Source: JANNYA01 sp031422315 (GTDB lineage: Bacteria; Pseudomonadota; Gammaproteobacteria; Xanthomonadales; SZUA-5). From it: a DNA stretch of 64,000 nt. Location of the stretch: assembly GCA_031422315.1 (NCBI GenBank), contig JANOQN010000024.1, forward strand, positions 19,990 to 83,989. Reading direction: 5' to 3'. Positions 52,302 through 59,970 of this stretch are shown here, one piece after another. The translations under genes were made by a program, and so were the position numbers. The stretch's first letter is position 1. Each line of letters opens with the position of its first letter. A model generated the notes under the pieces. That model saw only the letters and a list, made by a program, of their open reading frames with translations. It did no database searches and was not told the DNA's origin.

Positions 52302-53549
52302 ATGAACATTATGGACTTCGTAAAACCTTACATCACTGATGCGATTACCCAAAAAGCCTCGGCTTGGCTGGGCGAATCACAATCGGGCGTGGCGAAAGCG
52401 ATTGCCGCTGTGCTGCCAACCATCATGAGCATGATTTTGTCAAAATCAGACAATCGCGGCTTTGTCGATTCGCTCGGCGGCATGTTGGGCGATAACCGTT
52501 TAAACGCCGAATCCGTGCTGGGTAATGTCGGCTCGATGTTTAGTGCTGATCATGCCGCCAGCCCGCTCGGTCAGCTCGGTGGCGGGTTTTTGTCGCAGCT
52601 ATTTGGCGATAAGCTGTCGGGCGTAGCTAGCGCTATTGGTCAGCATGCCGGTATCGGTGCTGGCTCGGTGACAAAGATTCTCGGTGCGGTCGCGCCGATG
52701 ATTTTGGCGCTGCTGGGCAAGCAAAGCGCGGCGCGCGGCGGCATTGGCTCCTTGCTCGGAATGTTAGGCGGCCAAAAAGCCGGTTTGATGGCGATGGTGC
52801 CGGGTTCAGTCGGCTCGCTGTTAGGCCTTTCGGGCGGCGCAGCGAGCGCGGCATCCAGCTTTTCGGCGAATCAATCCGCATCGCAAAGCAAAGATAATGG
52901 CGGTGGCGGCTGGCTTTGGGTCGTGCCTTTGTTGGCCGCTTTGGGCTTTGCCGGCTGGTATTTCACCCGTGGACACAGCGAGCCTGCGCCGACACCCGTT
53001 GCAGCCGCGCCAGCGGTAGTGGCGGAACCGGTAGTGGCGCCCGTCACTCCTGTAGTCGCTGAACCTGTCACAGTGCCATCCATTGACTTGGGTGCGTTCG
53101 GCGAGCGCATGCTGCCGGGCGATGTCAAGCTCAACATTCCTGCGAACGGCATTGAAAGTAAGCTAGTTGGCTTCATTGAAGACAGCGCGCAGATGGTCGA
53201 CAAAGAAGTCTGGTTTGATTTTGACCGCATTTATTTCGACACCGGATCTGCAACGTTAACCTCACAATCTGATGAGCAAGTTAATAACATTGCTGCCATT
53301 TTGAAAGCTTTCCCAAACGTGCAGCTGAAAATCGGCGGCTATACGGATAGCACCGGTGATGCAGCGGCTAATTTAACACTGTCACAGTCGCGCGCTGATT
53401 CAGTCATGGCTTCGGTGGTTGCGCTCGGCGTTGATGCGATGCGTTTGAAAGCTGAAGGCTACGGCGTGCAGCACCCGATTGCCGACAACGCAACCGAAGA
53501 AGGCCGTCAGAAGAATCGCCGAGTGTCGGTGCGCGTCACTGCGAAATAA
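52302..53549 (+). CDS. DUF937 (YidB-like) and OmpA-domain membrane protein
   Basis: A 415-residue protein. The first 190 residues are a YidB-like DUF937 domain with many Gly and Ser (GGMLGDNRLNAESVLGNVGSMF; IGQHAGIGAGSVTKILGAVAPMILALLGK). A single membrane helix (about 204-221, WLWVVPLLAALGFAGWYF) follows, then a Pro/Ala/Val linker and a C-terminal OmpA peptidoglycan-binding domain (about 305-415, with YFDTGSATLTSQSDEQ, GGYTDSTGDAAANLTLSQSRAD and NRRVSVRV). It would bind murein from the inner membrane side. A strong ribosome binding site precedes the ATG. Confidence 0.9.
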   Translation: MNIMDFVKPYITDAITQKASAWLGESQSGVAKAIAAVLPTIMSMILSKSDNRGFVDSLGGMLGDNRLNAESVLGNVGSMFSADHAASPLGQLGGGFLSQLFGDKLSGVASAIGQHAGIGAGSVTKILGAVAPMILALLGKQSAARGGIGSLLGMLGGQKAGLMAMVPGSVGSLLGLSGGAASAASSFSANQSASQSKDNGGGGWLWVVPLLAALGFAGWYFTRGHSEPAPTPVAAAPAVVAEPVVAPVTPVVAEPVTVPSIDLGAFGERMLPGDVKLNIPANGIESKLVGFIEDSAQMVDKEVWFDFDRIYFDTGSATLTSQSDEQVNNIAAILKAFPNVQLKIGGYTDSTGDAAANLTLSQSRADSVMASVVALGVDAMRLKAEGYGVQHPIADNATEEGRQKNRRVSVRVTAK

Positions 53550-53657
53550 GTTTCCAGTCCTAAATCAGTTTCCTGATTTAGTTATGGAAAGGCATTAGTT
53601 AAGCACGGTGTCGCGTGTGCGTGAAAATCGATACGCGGCGATAAATGCTTAAAAACG

Positions 53658-53695
53658 CGCCAACTGCAAACGCTTTACAGCGTTTGCAGTTGGCG
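53658..53695. other. Perfect 17-bp hairpin with T-run on the minus strand
   Basis: CGCCAACTGCAAACGCT (53658-53674) and its exact complement (53679-53695) are joined by a 4-base loop. On the plus strand no T-run follows, but on the minus strand the stem is followed by a short G-C pair and TTTTT, as in an intrinsic terminator for leftward transcripts. No leftward gene precedes it in this window; it could terminate rightward transcripts weakly or be a small repeat. Confidence 0.6.
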
Positions 53696-53748
53696 TATCT
53701 TGACGAGCGTTGCCCCGGCTGTTTGCCGTTCGTTTTGAGGAGTCTTTT

Positions 53749-54579
53749 ATGCAATTTAACTCGATCCTTGGCCGCCTTAAGTTAGCGATTGTGGCTATTT
53801 CCATAACCGCTGCGCTTGCAGGCTGTGCAAGTCTTGATGAGCGTCAAGCGAGTCAAACTGGCGTGGAACGTTCGGCCCAAGCAAGGCGCTACAGCGTGAT
53901 GGACGACTGGTTTTGGCGCAGCCGCTATTTCGATAGTTATTACGACGCAGCCTATTCGGGCTATGGCGTGTGGCACGATCCGTGGCTGATGTGGACGCTG
54001 CGCTCGGGCCGCTACGGCAGCTTTGGGCACTGGCAGTTCGATCCGTTTTATTCACCCTGGCGCGGTTTTGGTCCCCGTTTCGGCTGGGGAAGTTTTGGGT
54101 TTGGCTCAGGCTGGGGCCACGGCTATCCGTACTATCCGTATTCGAGATACTACGGTTCCAACTATGGCTATCGCTATCCGGTGCAGGTCAGAGACGGCCG
54201 CGGATTGGCTGTAGCGGCGAATTCAACCGAAAGCGCAGATCGCGCACTTGAATTGCTGCGCCAGAGCGAGCGCCGCAATGCACCGGACTACGGCGCAGTT
54301 TCTGGAAGTGCCTTTCCGGGCCGCTCTGATGTTCGCAACTGGCCGATGCAAAACCGGCAAGATCGTGCCATTTTGCAAATGGAAACGCCAAGGCGTGACG
54401 ACGGACAAAGCAGTCAACAAAATGATCGCGGCGGCTTACCGAGCGCCGAGCGTAGAGAGTCAGTTTTCCCGAGCGATATGGGCCGGGGCCGCGAGCGCGA
54501 CGTCTTTGAATCAAGCGAGCGTCGATTTGAGCAATCGAGCCGACATCAAAAAATCGAATCGCGCAGGCAAGACGAATAG
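53749..54579 (+). CDS. Tyr/Gly-rich putative lipoprotein
   Basis: A 276-residue protein from the ATG at 53749, with a GAGGAG ribosome binding site; the longer frame to 53710 has none. The signal peptide ends in the lipobox LAGCAS (Cys26). The middle (about 70-165) is low-complexity and rich in Tyr, Gly, Trp, Phe and Pro (SFGFGSGWGHGYPYYPY). The C-terminal half is charged and rich in Arg, Ser, Gln and Glu. It should be a surface or outer-membrane lipoprotein. No family was recognised. It lies between the OmpA-family gene and rpoZ in the same direction. Confidence 0.75.
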   Translation: MQFNSILGRLKLAIVAISITAALAGCASLDERQASQTGVERSAQARRYSVMDDWFWRSRYFDSYYDAAYSGYGVWHDPWLMWTLRSGRYGSFGHWQFDPFYSPWRGFGPRFGWGSFGFGSGWGHGYPYYPYSRYYGSNYGYRYPVQVRDGRGLAVAANSTESADRALELLRQSERRNAPDYGAVSGSAFPGRSDVRNWPMQNRQDRAILQMETPRRDDGQSSQQNDRGGLPSAERRESVFPSDMGRGRERDVFESSERRFEQSSRHQKIESRRQDE

Positions 54580-54695
54580 CACGCAAATCCGCTGAACAAA
54601 ACACGCTGATCTAGTGGTTTTCAAGCGGCAAACGCTGGCTATGCGCGGGCTAATCTTGTATTTTGCCGAGTTCTGTTTTTAAGCAAAGGCGTTTT

Positions 54696-54986
54696 ATGGC
54701 CCGCATTACCGTCGAAGATTGCCTAAAAGTGATTCCGAATCGCTTTGATTTGGTGCTGTTTGCCAGCAAACGCGCGCGTCAGCTCGCCAATGGCGCAGAT
54801 CCGATTTTGCCGCAGGAAAATGACAAGCCGACTGTGCTGTCTTTGCGCGAAATCGCTACCGGCATTATTACCGAAGATTTATTAGCTGATGTGGATCGCC
54901 AAGAACGTGAGCGTGCCGAACGCGAAGCACTCGAATGGGCCGCTACGCAAGTGGTAGATGATGATCTAAGCAAGGGTGATGATTAA
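54696..54986 (+). CDS. rpoZ: RNA polymerase omega subunit
   Basis: A 96-residue omega subunit from the ATG at 54696 (MARITVEDCLKVIPNRFDLVLFASKRARQLANGADP), with an AAAGG ribosome binding site; the longer frame to 54663 adds non-homologous residues. It helps assemble the beta-prime subunit and, in proteobacteria, takes part in ppGpp binding. The C-terminal acidic tail is normal. In many proteobacteria gmk precedes and spoT/relA follows rpoZ; here neither is present, with a lipoprotein before and a glycosyltransferase after. A terminator follows 57 bases later. Confidence 0.96.
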   Translation: MARITVEDCLKVIPNRFDLVLFASKRARQLANGADPILPQENDKPTVLSLREIATGIITEDLLADVDRQERERAEREALEWAATQVVDDDLSKGDD

Positions 54987-55043
54987 CGCAGTTGGCGCAG
55001 CAGTTCTGCTGCGAAATGATTAGTTTGTAACCTTAGAAAATTC

Positions 55044-55081
55044 AACGCCGTGCAGAATCCAATCCTGGCACGGCGTTTTTG
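55044..55081 (+). terminator. Intrinsic terminator of rpoZ
   Basis: AACGCCGTGC (55044-55053) pairs with GCACGGCGTT (55068-55077) around a 14-base loop, and the stem runs into TTTTTG. It lies 57 bases after the rpoZ stop and marks a break before the glycan gene cluster. Confidence 0.85.
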
Positions 55082-55118
55082 TTGGCTGCAGTTATGTTTA
55101 GGTAGCGTTGCACCATAA

Positions 55119-56819
55119 ATGATTAGCCAAACCATCCTGCATATCATTCCAGCCAGCGGCGGCGGGATTGAACGCTTCGCACGTAGTATTAGTGCCGGCG
55201 ATTCGAGTTACGGAAGCGGCCGTACGCATTGCTTTTTGCATGTTGGCAGCAGCCACGCAGCGCTGGAAATGCCCGGTCAAAAGCGGTATGCCTTGCTTGA
55301 GTGGCCCGACTTAGCCAGTAAATGGCCGCGCTTTGTCACAGGGCTGTGTGCCAGCTATGAAATTGATTTAGTCCATTGCCACGTGTTAACGCCGACCACC
55401 GTGCAGTTGCTCAGCCATGCCAAACGCTTCGTAATCTCACTGCATGATGTTGGATTCATCGCCAGCAACGCGTTCGAACAAACCACGCCTGAACCCTTGG
55501 TTGACTACCAATGGATGGCAAAATGCCGCAAGGTTTTAGAGCGTGCGCGGGCGATTACTGCGCCGTCCAACTATCTGCAAAACCTATTTCAGCTGCACTT
55601 TCCGGATTTAGAGGCGCTGGTTGTAGAGCCCGGAATCGCTGAAGCCGCTGCGACGATCGCAGTAGCGCAGCTTGAAAATCGAACCGCAAACCACAAGCCG
55701 CGTATCGGCATTGTCGGGGCAATTGGCCCACACAAAGGCGGAGATTTTCTTGAACTACTGCTGCAAAATGAAGCGGCGCGCGCTTTTGAATGGATAGTCA
55801 TTGGCTACACTAATCAGCGGATATTTCCACAGCAAGAGCCGGATTTGGGCCTGACCATCCATGGCCCATTCGAGGCTGAGCAAACCGGCGCGCTGCTTGC
55901 GCAATATGCAATTGACTTGGTGTATTTCCCAAACCGATTAGCAGAAAGCTTTAGCTATGCGCTCAGCGACGTCTGGCGCGCAGGCATTCCCGTGTTAGTT
56001 CCGCCGACTGGCGCGCTGTTCGAACGCTGCGCGCGTGTGCAAGGCGGCTGGGTATTGCGCGCGCCTGAAGATGTGAACGGCGTACTCAGTCAAATGCATG
56101 AAATTCTCGCTGAATCAAATGCTCGGAACTATCAAAGTGTTTGTGCAGCCATTACTAGCCATGCGGCGCTTGCCGCGCCTGGAGTATTGGCCATGCTGCG
56201 TCAACTTACACCAATTTACGCGTCTGACCCGCCTGCGCCTGACGCGAGCGGCATGCCGTGGTCGAGTTCCGAGGTGCAGGATTTTTTGCGGCATCAGCTA
56301 GATGGCGTAGTGTTTCGCTCGGAAAACATTCGCCTTGCGCGGGATTATTCGCAATCCAAAGCCTATGTCGAAACGTTGATCGAACAGCTCAACGCACTGG
56401 CAGAAGCAAAAATTAATGCTGATGCGTGGTCGAGCAAGCTAGAACAAGATTGCAGCGGTTTTCGCGAGCGGAATTTGGCTATTGAGGCCGATTTACTTGC
56501 GATAATGCAAGCCGCCGATGCGCTATTTCTAGAAAAGCAGCACGCGCTACATGCCAACCAAGCCTTAGAGACTGAAGTTGCCGCAGCTCAGGCCCACGCC
56601 CACGCGCTGCAAATCTCGCTGGAACAAAGCCTTGCACAAGGCATTCAACAAGCTGAGTACGCTGGGAAAGCGCTTGCTGACATGCAGCAGCGGCTCAGTG
56701 CTGAAATCAACGCACTAGCGCCGCGTGCACGCCGCTATGATAAATTAGTGTCGCTTATACCCGCGCCGGTCAAATCTATCTTGCGGTTTTTGTTCCGCAG
56801 AGTGAAAAAAACTAAGTAA
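55119..56819 (+). CDS. GT4-like glycosyltransferase with C-terminal coiled coil
   Basis: A 566-residue protein. Residues 1-370 look like a GT-B glycosyltransferase: the N-terminal IPASGGGIERFARSI is a donor/acceptor loop typical of family 4, followed by LVHCHVLTPTTVQLL, PSNYLQNLFQ, GIVGAIGPHKGGDFLELL and VYFPNRLAESFSYALSDVWRAGIPVLVPP. Residues about 385-535 are heptad-rich (VETLIEQLNALAEAKINAD and so on), predicted coiled coil. The end (LVSLIPAPVKSILRFLFRRVKKTK) is a basic amphipathic tail that could bind the membrane. No strong ribosome binding site was seen. It opens the surface glycan cluster. The sugar is unknown. Confidence 0.82.
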   Translation: MISQTILHIIPASGGGIERFARSISAGDSSYGSGRTHCFLHVGSSHAALEMPGQKRYALLEWPDLASKWPRFVTGLCASYEIDLVHCHVLTPTTVQLLSHAKRFVISLHDVGFIASNAFEQTTPEPLVDYQWMAKCRKVLERARAITAPSNYLQNLFQLHFPDLEALVVEPGIAEAAATIAVAQLENRTANHKPRIGIVGAIGPHKGGDFLELLLQNEAARAFEWIVIGYTNQRIFPQQEPDLGLTIHGPFEAEQTGALLAQYAIDLVYFPNRLAESFSYALSDVWRAGIPVLVPPTGALFERCARVQGGWVLRAPEDVNGVLSQMHEILAESNARNYQSVCAAITSHAALAAPGVLAMLRQLTPIYASDPPAPDASGMPWSSSEVQDFLRHQLDGVVFRSENIRLARDYSQSKAYVETLIEQLNALAEAKINADAWSSKLEQDCSGFRERNLAIEADLLAIMQAADALFLEKQHALHANQALETEVAAAQAHAHALQISLEQSLAQGIQQAEYAGKALADMQQRLSAEINALAPRARRYDKLVSLIPAPVKSILRFLFRRVKKTK

Positions 56820-56875
56820 AAAATGGATTGAAGAGAAATTACTGGACAGTTTTAATCCTGGTTGACGTCTAAGTC

Positions 56876-56968
56876 GTCATTCCTGCGCAAGCGGGAATCC
56901 AGGTTCCTCAATCGTTCGGTTAAGCTCGGACTCCTGTACCTAGATCCCCCGCGTAAGCGGAATGCCGA
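56876..56968. repeat. Dispersed GTCATTCC-type inverted repeat
   Basis: GTCATTCCTGCGCAAGCGGGAATCCAGGT-like left arm (56876-56904) and an inverted, diverged right arm (56938-56968) enclose 33 bases. This arm length and spacing match the element in tatB. It occupies most of the 194-base gap between the first two glycosyltransferase genes and may terminate or stabilise the upstream transcript. Confidence 0.7.
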
Positions 56969-57013
56969 GGTACTAGTCGAAACACTGCAATAACCCAACG
57001 GAACTAATCGGTA

Positions 57014-58873
57014 ATGCAATTGAACAAATCAGCAGACATTGACGTCTTTATCGTGACTTATCACACCAGCACCGCTCAGCTAACCCAACTGTTGAGCAGC
57101 CTCGTTTTAAGTCAAGCTGATATTCCAGTAAAAGTGCATATCTGGGATAATTCGGTTGACCGAGCCGCGTTTATTCGAATCAACGAAACCGCCCTGCAAT
57201 TTAATGATCAGCTTGGCGAGATTGAAATCATAGCCAGCGCGACTAATATGGGTTTTGGCGCGGCTAATAATATGCTGCTGAATCGAAGCCAAGCCGAGCT
57301 GGTTCTATTGCTTAATCCTGACACTGCGTTATTGCCGGGCTCGCTAAAACACGCGGTAGAGCGCGCAAAAACCGATGTTGACGCCTGCGCTTTTGAGTTT
57401 CGGCAAACGCCGTTTGAGCACCCGAAAAACTATCACGCCGCGACTTATGAAACCAGTTGGGTTAGCGGAGCCGCGGTATTATTTCGGCGAGCGGCCTTAG
57501 CGTCAGTTGGCGGATTTGAGCCGCAATTATTTTTGTACGGTGAAGACGTGGATTTATCCTGGCGGCTGCGTGCGCGCGGATTTATTTTGCGCTATTTGCC
57601 GCATGCGCCCGTGCTACATGAAACCTATAAATTCGCTGGCGAGATTAAGCCACAGCAGGTTTTTGGCAGCACGCTGGCTAATTTATGTTTGCGCGCGCGC
57701 TATGGTGGTTTTGCGGCGTGGTGGACCGGCGTTAAAATGCTGATGCTCGAGATTCGTCGACCCGATAGCTTTCCTGGACGGCGCAAAGGCTTACTCAAAA
57801 ACCTAGCTAAAGCTATTTTGAAGTATCGCTATTTCAGTAATACTCGGGTTTTGCCCAGCCGTGCGTTCACGCCGATTTTTGCCGCTTGGGATTACGAACA
57901 GCGCCGCAAAGGCGCGTTTCATCAGCTTGAAATGCCGACGGAATTCGAAAACCATCAGCGCGTGTCAATTTTAATTCGCACCCATAAACGCCCGAACTGG
58001 CTGCGCGAAGCCTTGAACAGCGCGTTGGCGCAAACGCACAAAAACATCGAAGTGATTGTCGTGGAAGACGGGCAAGACACCGCGCGCAGCATGATGGAAA
58101 GCGAATTCGCGCAGTACTCCAACGTGAAGTATCACGCAACTGACACTGCCGTCGGCCGGTCGCAAGCTGGCAATATTGCGCTCAGTATGGCGAGCGGCGA
58201 TTGGCTCAATTTTCTAGATGACGATGATTTGCTGTACCCCGATCACGTGCAAACGCTGCTGCAAGATGCGCTAGCGCAAAATCTGCCCGCCGTTTACGGG
58301 GTTGCTTGGGAGCAACCTACTGATTTGGTCTCATTGGAACCGCTGGTTTATCAGGAATCTGCGCCGTTCCATCGCTACATGACGCCGTTTAGCCATTTGG
58401 AGCTGTGGCGCAGCAACTTTATGCCAATCCAAACCGTGCTATTTCACCGCAAGCTTTATGAGCGCCACGGCGGTTTTGAGACGGATATGGATCAGCTCGA
58501 AGATTGGAATCTTTGGACGCGCTATGCATTGGCGGATCGCTTTGCGATTGTCGATAAAACCACCTCGGTTTATCGTGTTCCTGGTTTACACACGGTCAAA
58601 CACGCGCGTCAAGAAGCGCTTGATGCGGCCTATTTGGACGCGATTGCGAGGCAGCGGCTGATGAAAGTTGAGCTAGATCCGCAAACCATTTTGCAACAGC
58701 TACCCGGCTGGATGCCGACCTTCCCGCAATCCTCCGCACAAATCGCGGCAATGGAAACACGAACCAATGCGCACGGCACGCCGGGCCGTTTGCGCCGGGC
58801 ATTAGAAAAAACCCCGTTGGTATGGCGCTTCGTACCGGCGCTATCAAAATTGCGCCGGGCACTGCCGTTTTGA
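57014..58873 (+). CDS. Glycosyltransferase with two GT2 domains
   Basis: A 619-residue protein. The first GT2 domain (about 8-270) resembles rhamnosyltransferases: VFIVTYHTSTAQLTQLL, MGFGAANNMLLNRSQAELVLLLNPDTAL and GGFEPQLFLYGEDVDLSWRLRARG. The second (about 312-560) has VSILIRTHKRPNWLREALNSAL, GDWLNFLDDDDLLYPDHVQ and GGFETDMDQLEDWNLWTRY. Both have their metal-binding acidic motifs (NPD and DDDD). Together they could add two sugars in succession. The 3' end overlaps the next gene by 4 to 52 bp depending on the start used there. Confidence 0.9.
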   Translation: MQLNKSADIDVFIVTYHTSTAQLTQLLSSLVLSQADIPVKVHIWDNSVDRAAFIRINETALQFNDQLGEIEIIASATNMGFGAANNMLLNRSQAELVLLLNPDTALLPGSLKHAVERAKTDVDACAFEFRQTPFEHPKNYHAATYETSWVSGAAVLFRRAALASVGGFEPQLFLYGEDVDLSWRLRARGFILRYLPHAPVLHETYKFAGEIKPQQVFGSTLANLCLRARYGGFAAWWTGVKMLMLEIRRPDSFPGRRKGLLKNLAKAILKYRYFSNTRVLPSRAFTPIFAAWDYEQRRKGAFHQLEMPTEFENHQRVSILIRTHKRPNWLREALNSALAQTHKNIEVIVVEDGQDTARSMMESEFAQYSNVKYHATDTAVGRSQAGNIALSMASGDWLNFLDDDDLLYPDHVQTLLQDALAQNLPAVYGVAWEQPTDLVSLEPLVYQESAPFHRYMTPFSHLELWRSNFMPIQTVLFHRKLYERHGGFETDMDQLEDWNLWTRYALADRFAIVDKTTSVYRVPGLHTVKHARQEALDAAYLDAIARQRLMKVELDPQTILQQLPGWMPTFPQSSAQIAAMETRTNAHGTPGRLRRALEKTPLVWRFVPALSKLRRALPF

Positions 58874-59967
58874 ACAGCACGGTGCTAGTCGGCGAGGCAG
58901 CTAAACAAGCCGCGAGCCACCTCAACAATCTTAATTTTCTACGCTTTATTGCCGCTGGCATGGTTTGGTATGGCCACAGCTTTGCGATCAAGCAGGTTCC
59001 GGAACCGCTATTTCTAGGCGCGGTTCCGATCGGCCCGGTCGGCGTTTGGATTTTTTTCGCCATCAGCGGCTTTTTAGTTTACCAAAGCTGGATTCGGGAT
59101 CCGCGCGCGCTGGCGTTTTTACTGCGCCGCAGCCTGCGTATTTTTCCAGGTCTGATGGTTTGTATTTTGCTGAGTGCTTTCGTGCTCGGGCCTATGCTAA
59201 CGCGCTTGAGCATGGAGGAATATTTTGCGCATCCGAGCACCTGGAACTATCTAAAAAACATCGGGCTGTATATCAACTATACCTTGCCTGGCGTATTCGA
59301 GAACAATCCAATCCCGTTTGCGGTGAACGGTTCTATTTGGAGCCTAACTATCGAGTTTATGCTGTACTTGTTGATGTTGGCGGTGGTGCTTTTGGCCGCG
59401 CTGCTGAGCCGGAACCGCGTTAAAACTTCAGTCAGCCGCGCCGAGCACGCGCGCTGGTGGATGCTGAGCTGCTTTGTGATCTGCTGCGCTGCCAGCCTGC
59501 TCTGGGCTTGGCCTTATCCTGATTTAGTGGTGTTTTACGCGACCGATGTACGGCAAGTCGTGCTGTGCGGCAGCTACTTTTTTGCCGGCTGCGTGCTCGC
59601 ATCATTTAACTTGACGAAGTGGCTTAGCCTCAGCAATGTCGTGCTGGCATTTGTGCTGATGCTGGGCTTAAGTATTAACGCCAAAGCGCTGCAAATCGGC
59701 AGCTGGATTACCATTCCGATTATAGCGCTTGGCTTTGGGCTAGTCAGTCATCCGCTTGGACGGCTATTCGCCAAACATGATTATTCTTACGGCATTTACA
59801 TCTATGCATTTCCGGTGCAGCAGGCGGTAGTCTTGCTCTATCCGGGGCTCAGTATGCTGGGTTATCTAGCCGTGACGGGTGGCGTAATTTTATTGCTCGC
59901 AGCATTATCGTGGCACTGGGTTGAGCAGCCGTTTTTGCGCTTCAAGCCCGCTGCGACGCTGCGCTAA
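58822..59967 (+). CDS. Acyltransferase-3 family membrane O-acyltransferase
   Basis: A 381-residue protein with about ten hydrophobic segments. NFLRFIAAGMVWYGHSFAI holds the conserved R and H of the family, and WIFFAISGFLVYQSW and AFLLRRSLRIFPGLMVCI follow as usual. It would acetylate or otherwise acylate a surface sugar at the membrane. The ATG at 58822 lies 52 bp inside the preceding gene; a TTG at 58870 (TTGA overlap) or a GTG at 58882 would fit as well, and all keep the membrane domain. The next glycosyltransferase gene starts three bases after its stop. Confidence 0.92.
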   Translation: MALRTGAIKIAPGTAVLNSTVLVGEAAKQAASHLNNLNFLRFIAAGMVWYGHSFAIKQVPEPLFLGAVPIGPVGVWIFFAISGFLVYQSWIRDPRALAFLLRRSLRIFPGLMVCILLSAFVLGPMLTRLSMEEYFAHPSTWNYLKNIGLYINYTLPGVFENNPIPFAVNGSIWSLTIEFMLYLLMLAVVLLAALLSRNRVKTSVSRAEHARWWMLSCFVICCAASLLWAWPYPDLVVFYATDVRQVVLCGSYFFAGCVLASFNLTKWLSLSNVVLAFVLMLGLSINAKALQIGSWITIPIIALGFGLVSHPLGRLFAKHDYSYGIYIYAFPVQQAVVLLYPGLSMLGYLAVTGGVILLLAALSWHWVEQPFLRFKPAATLR

Positions 59968-59970
59968 CGC

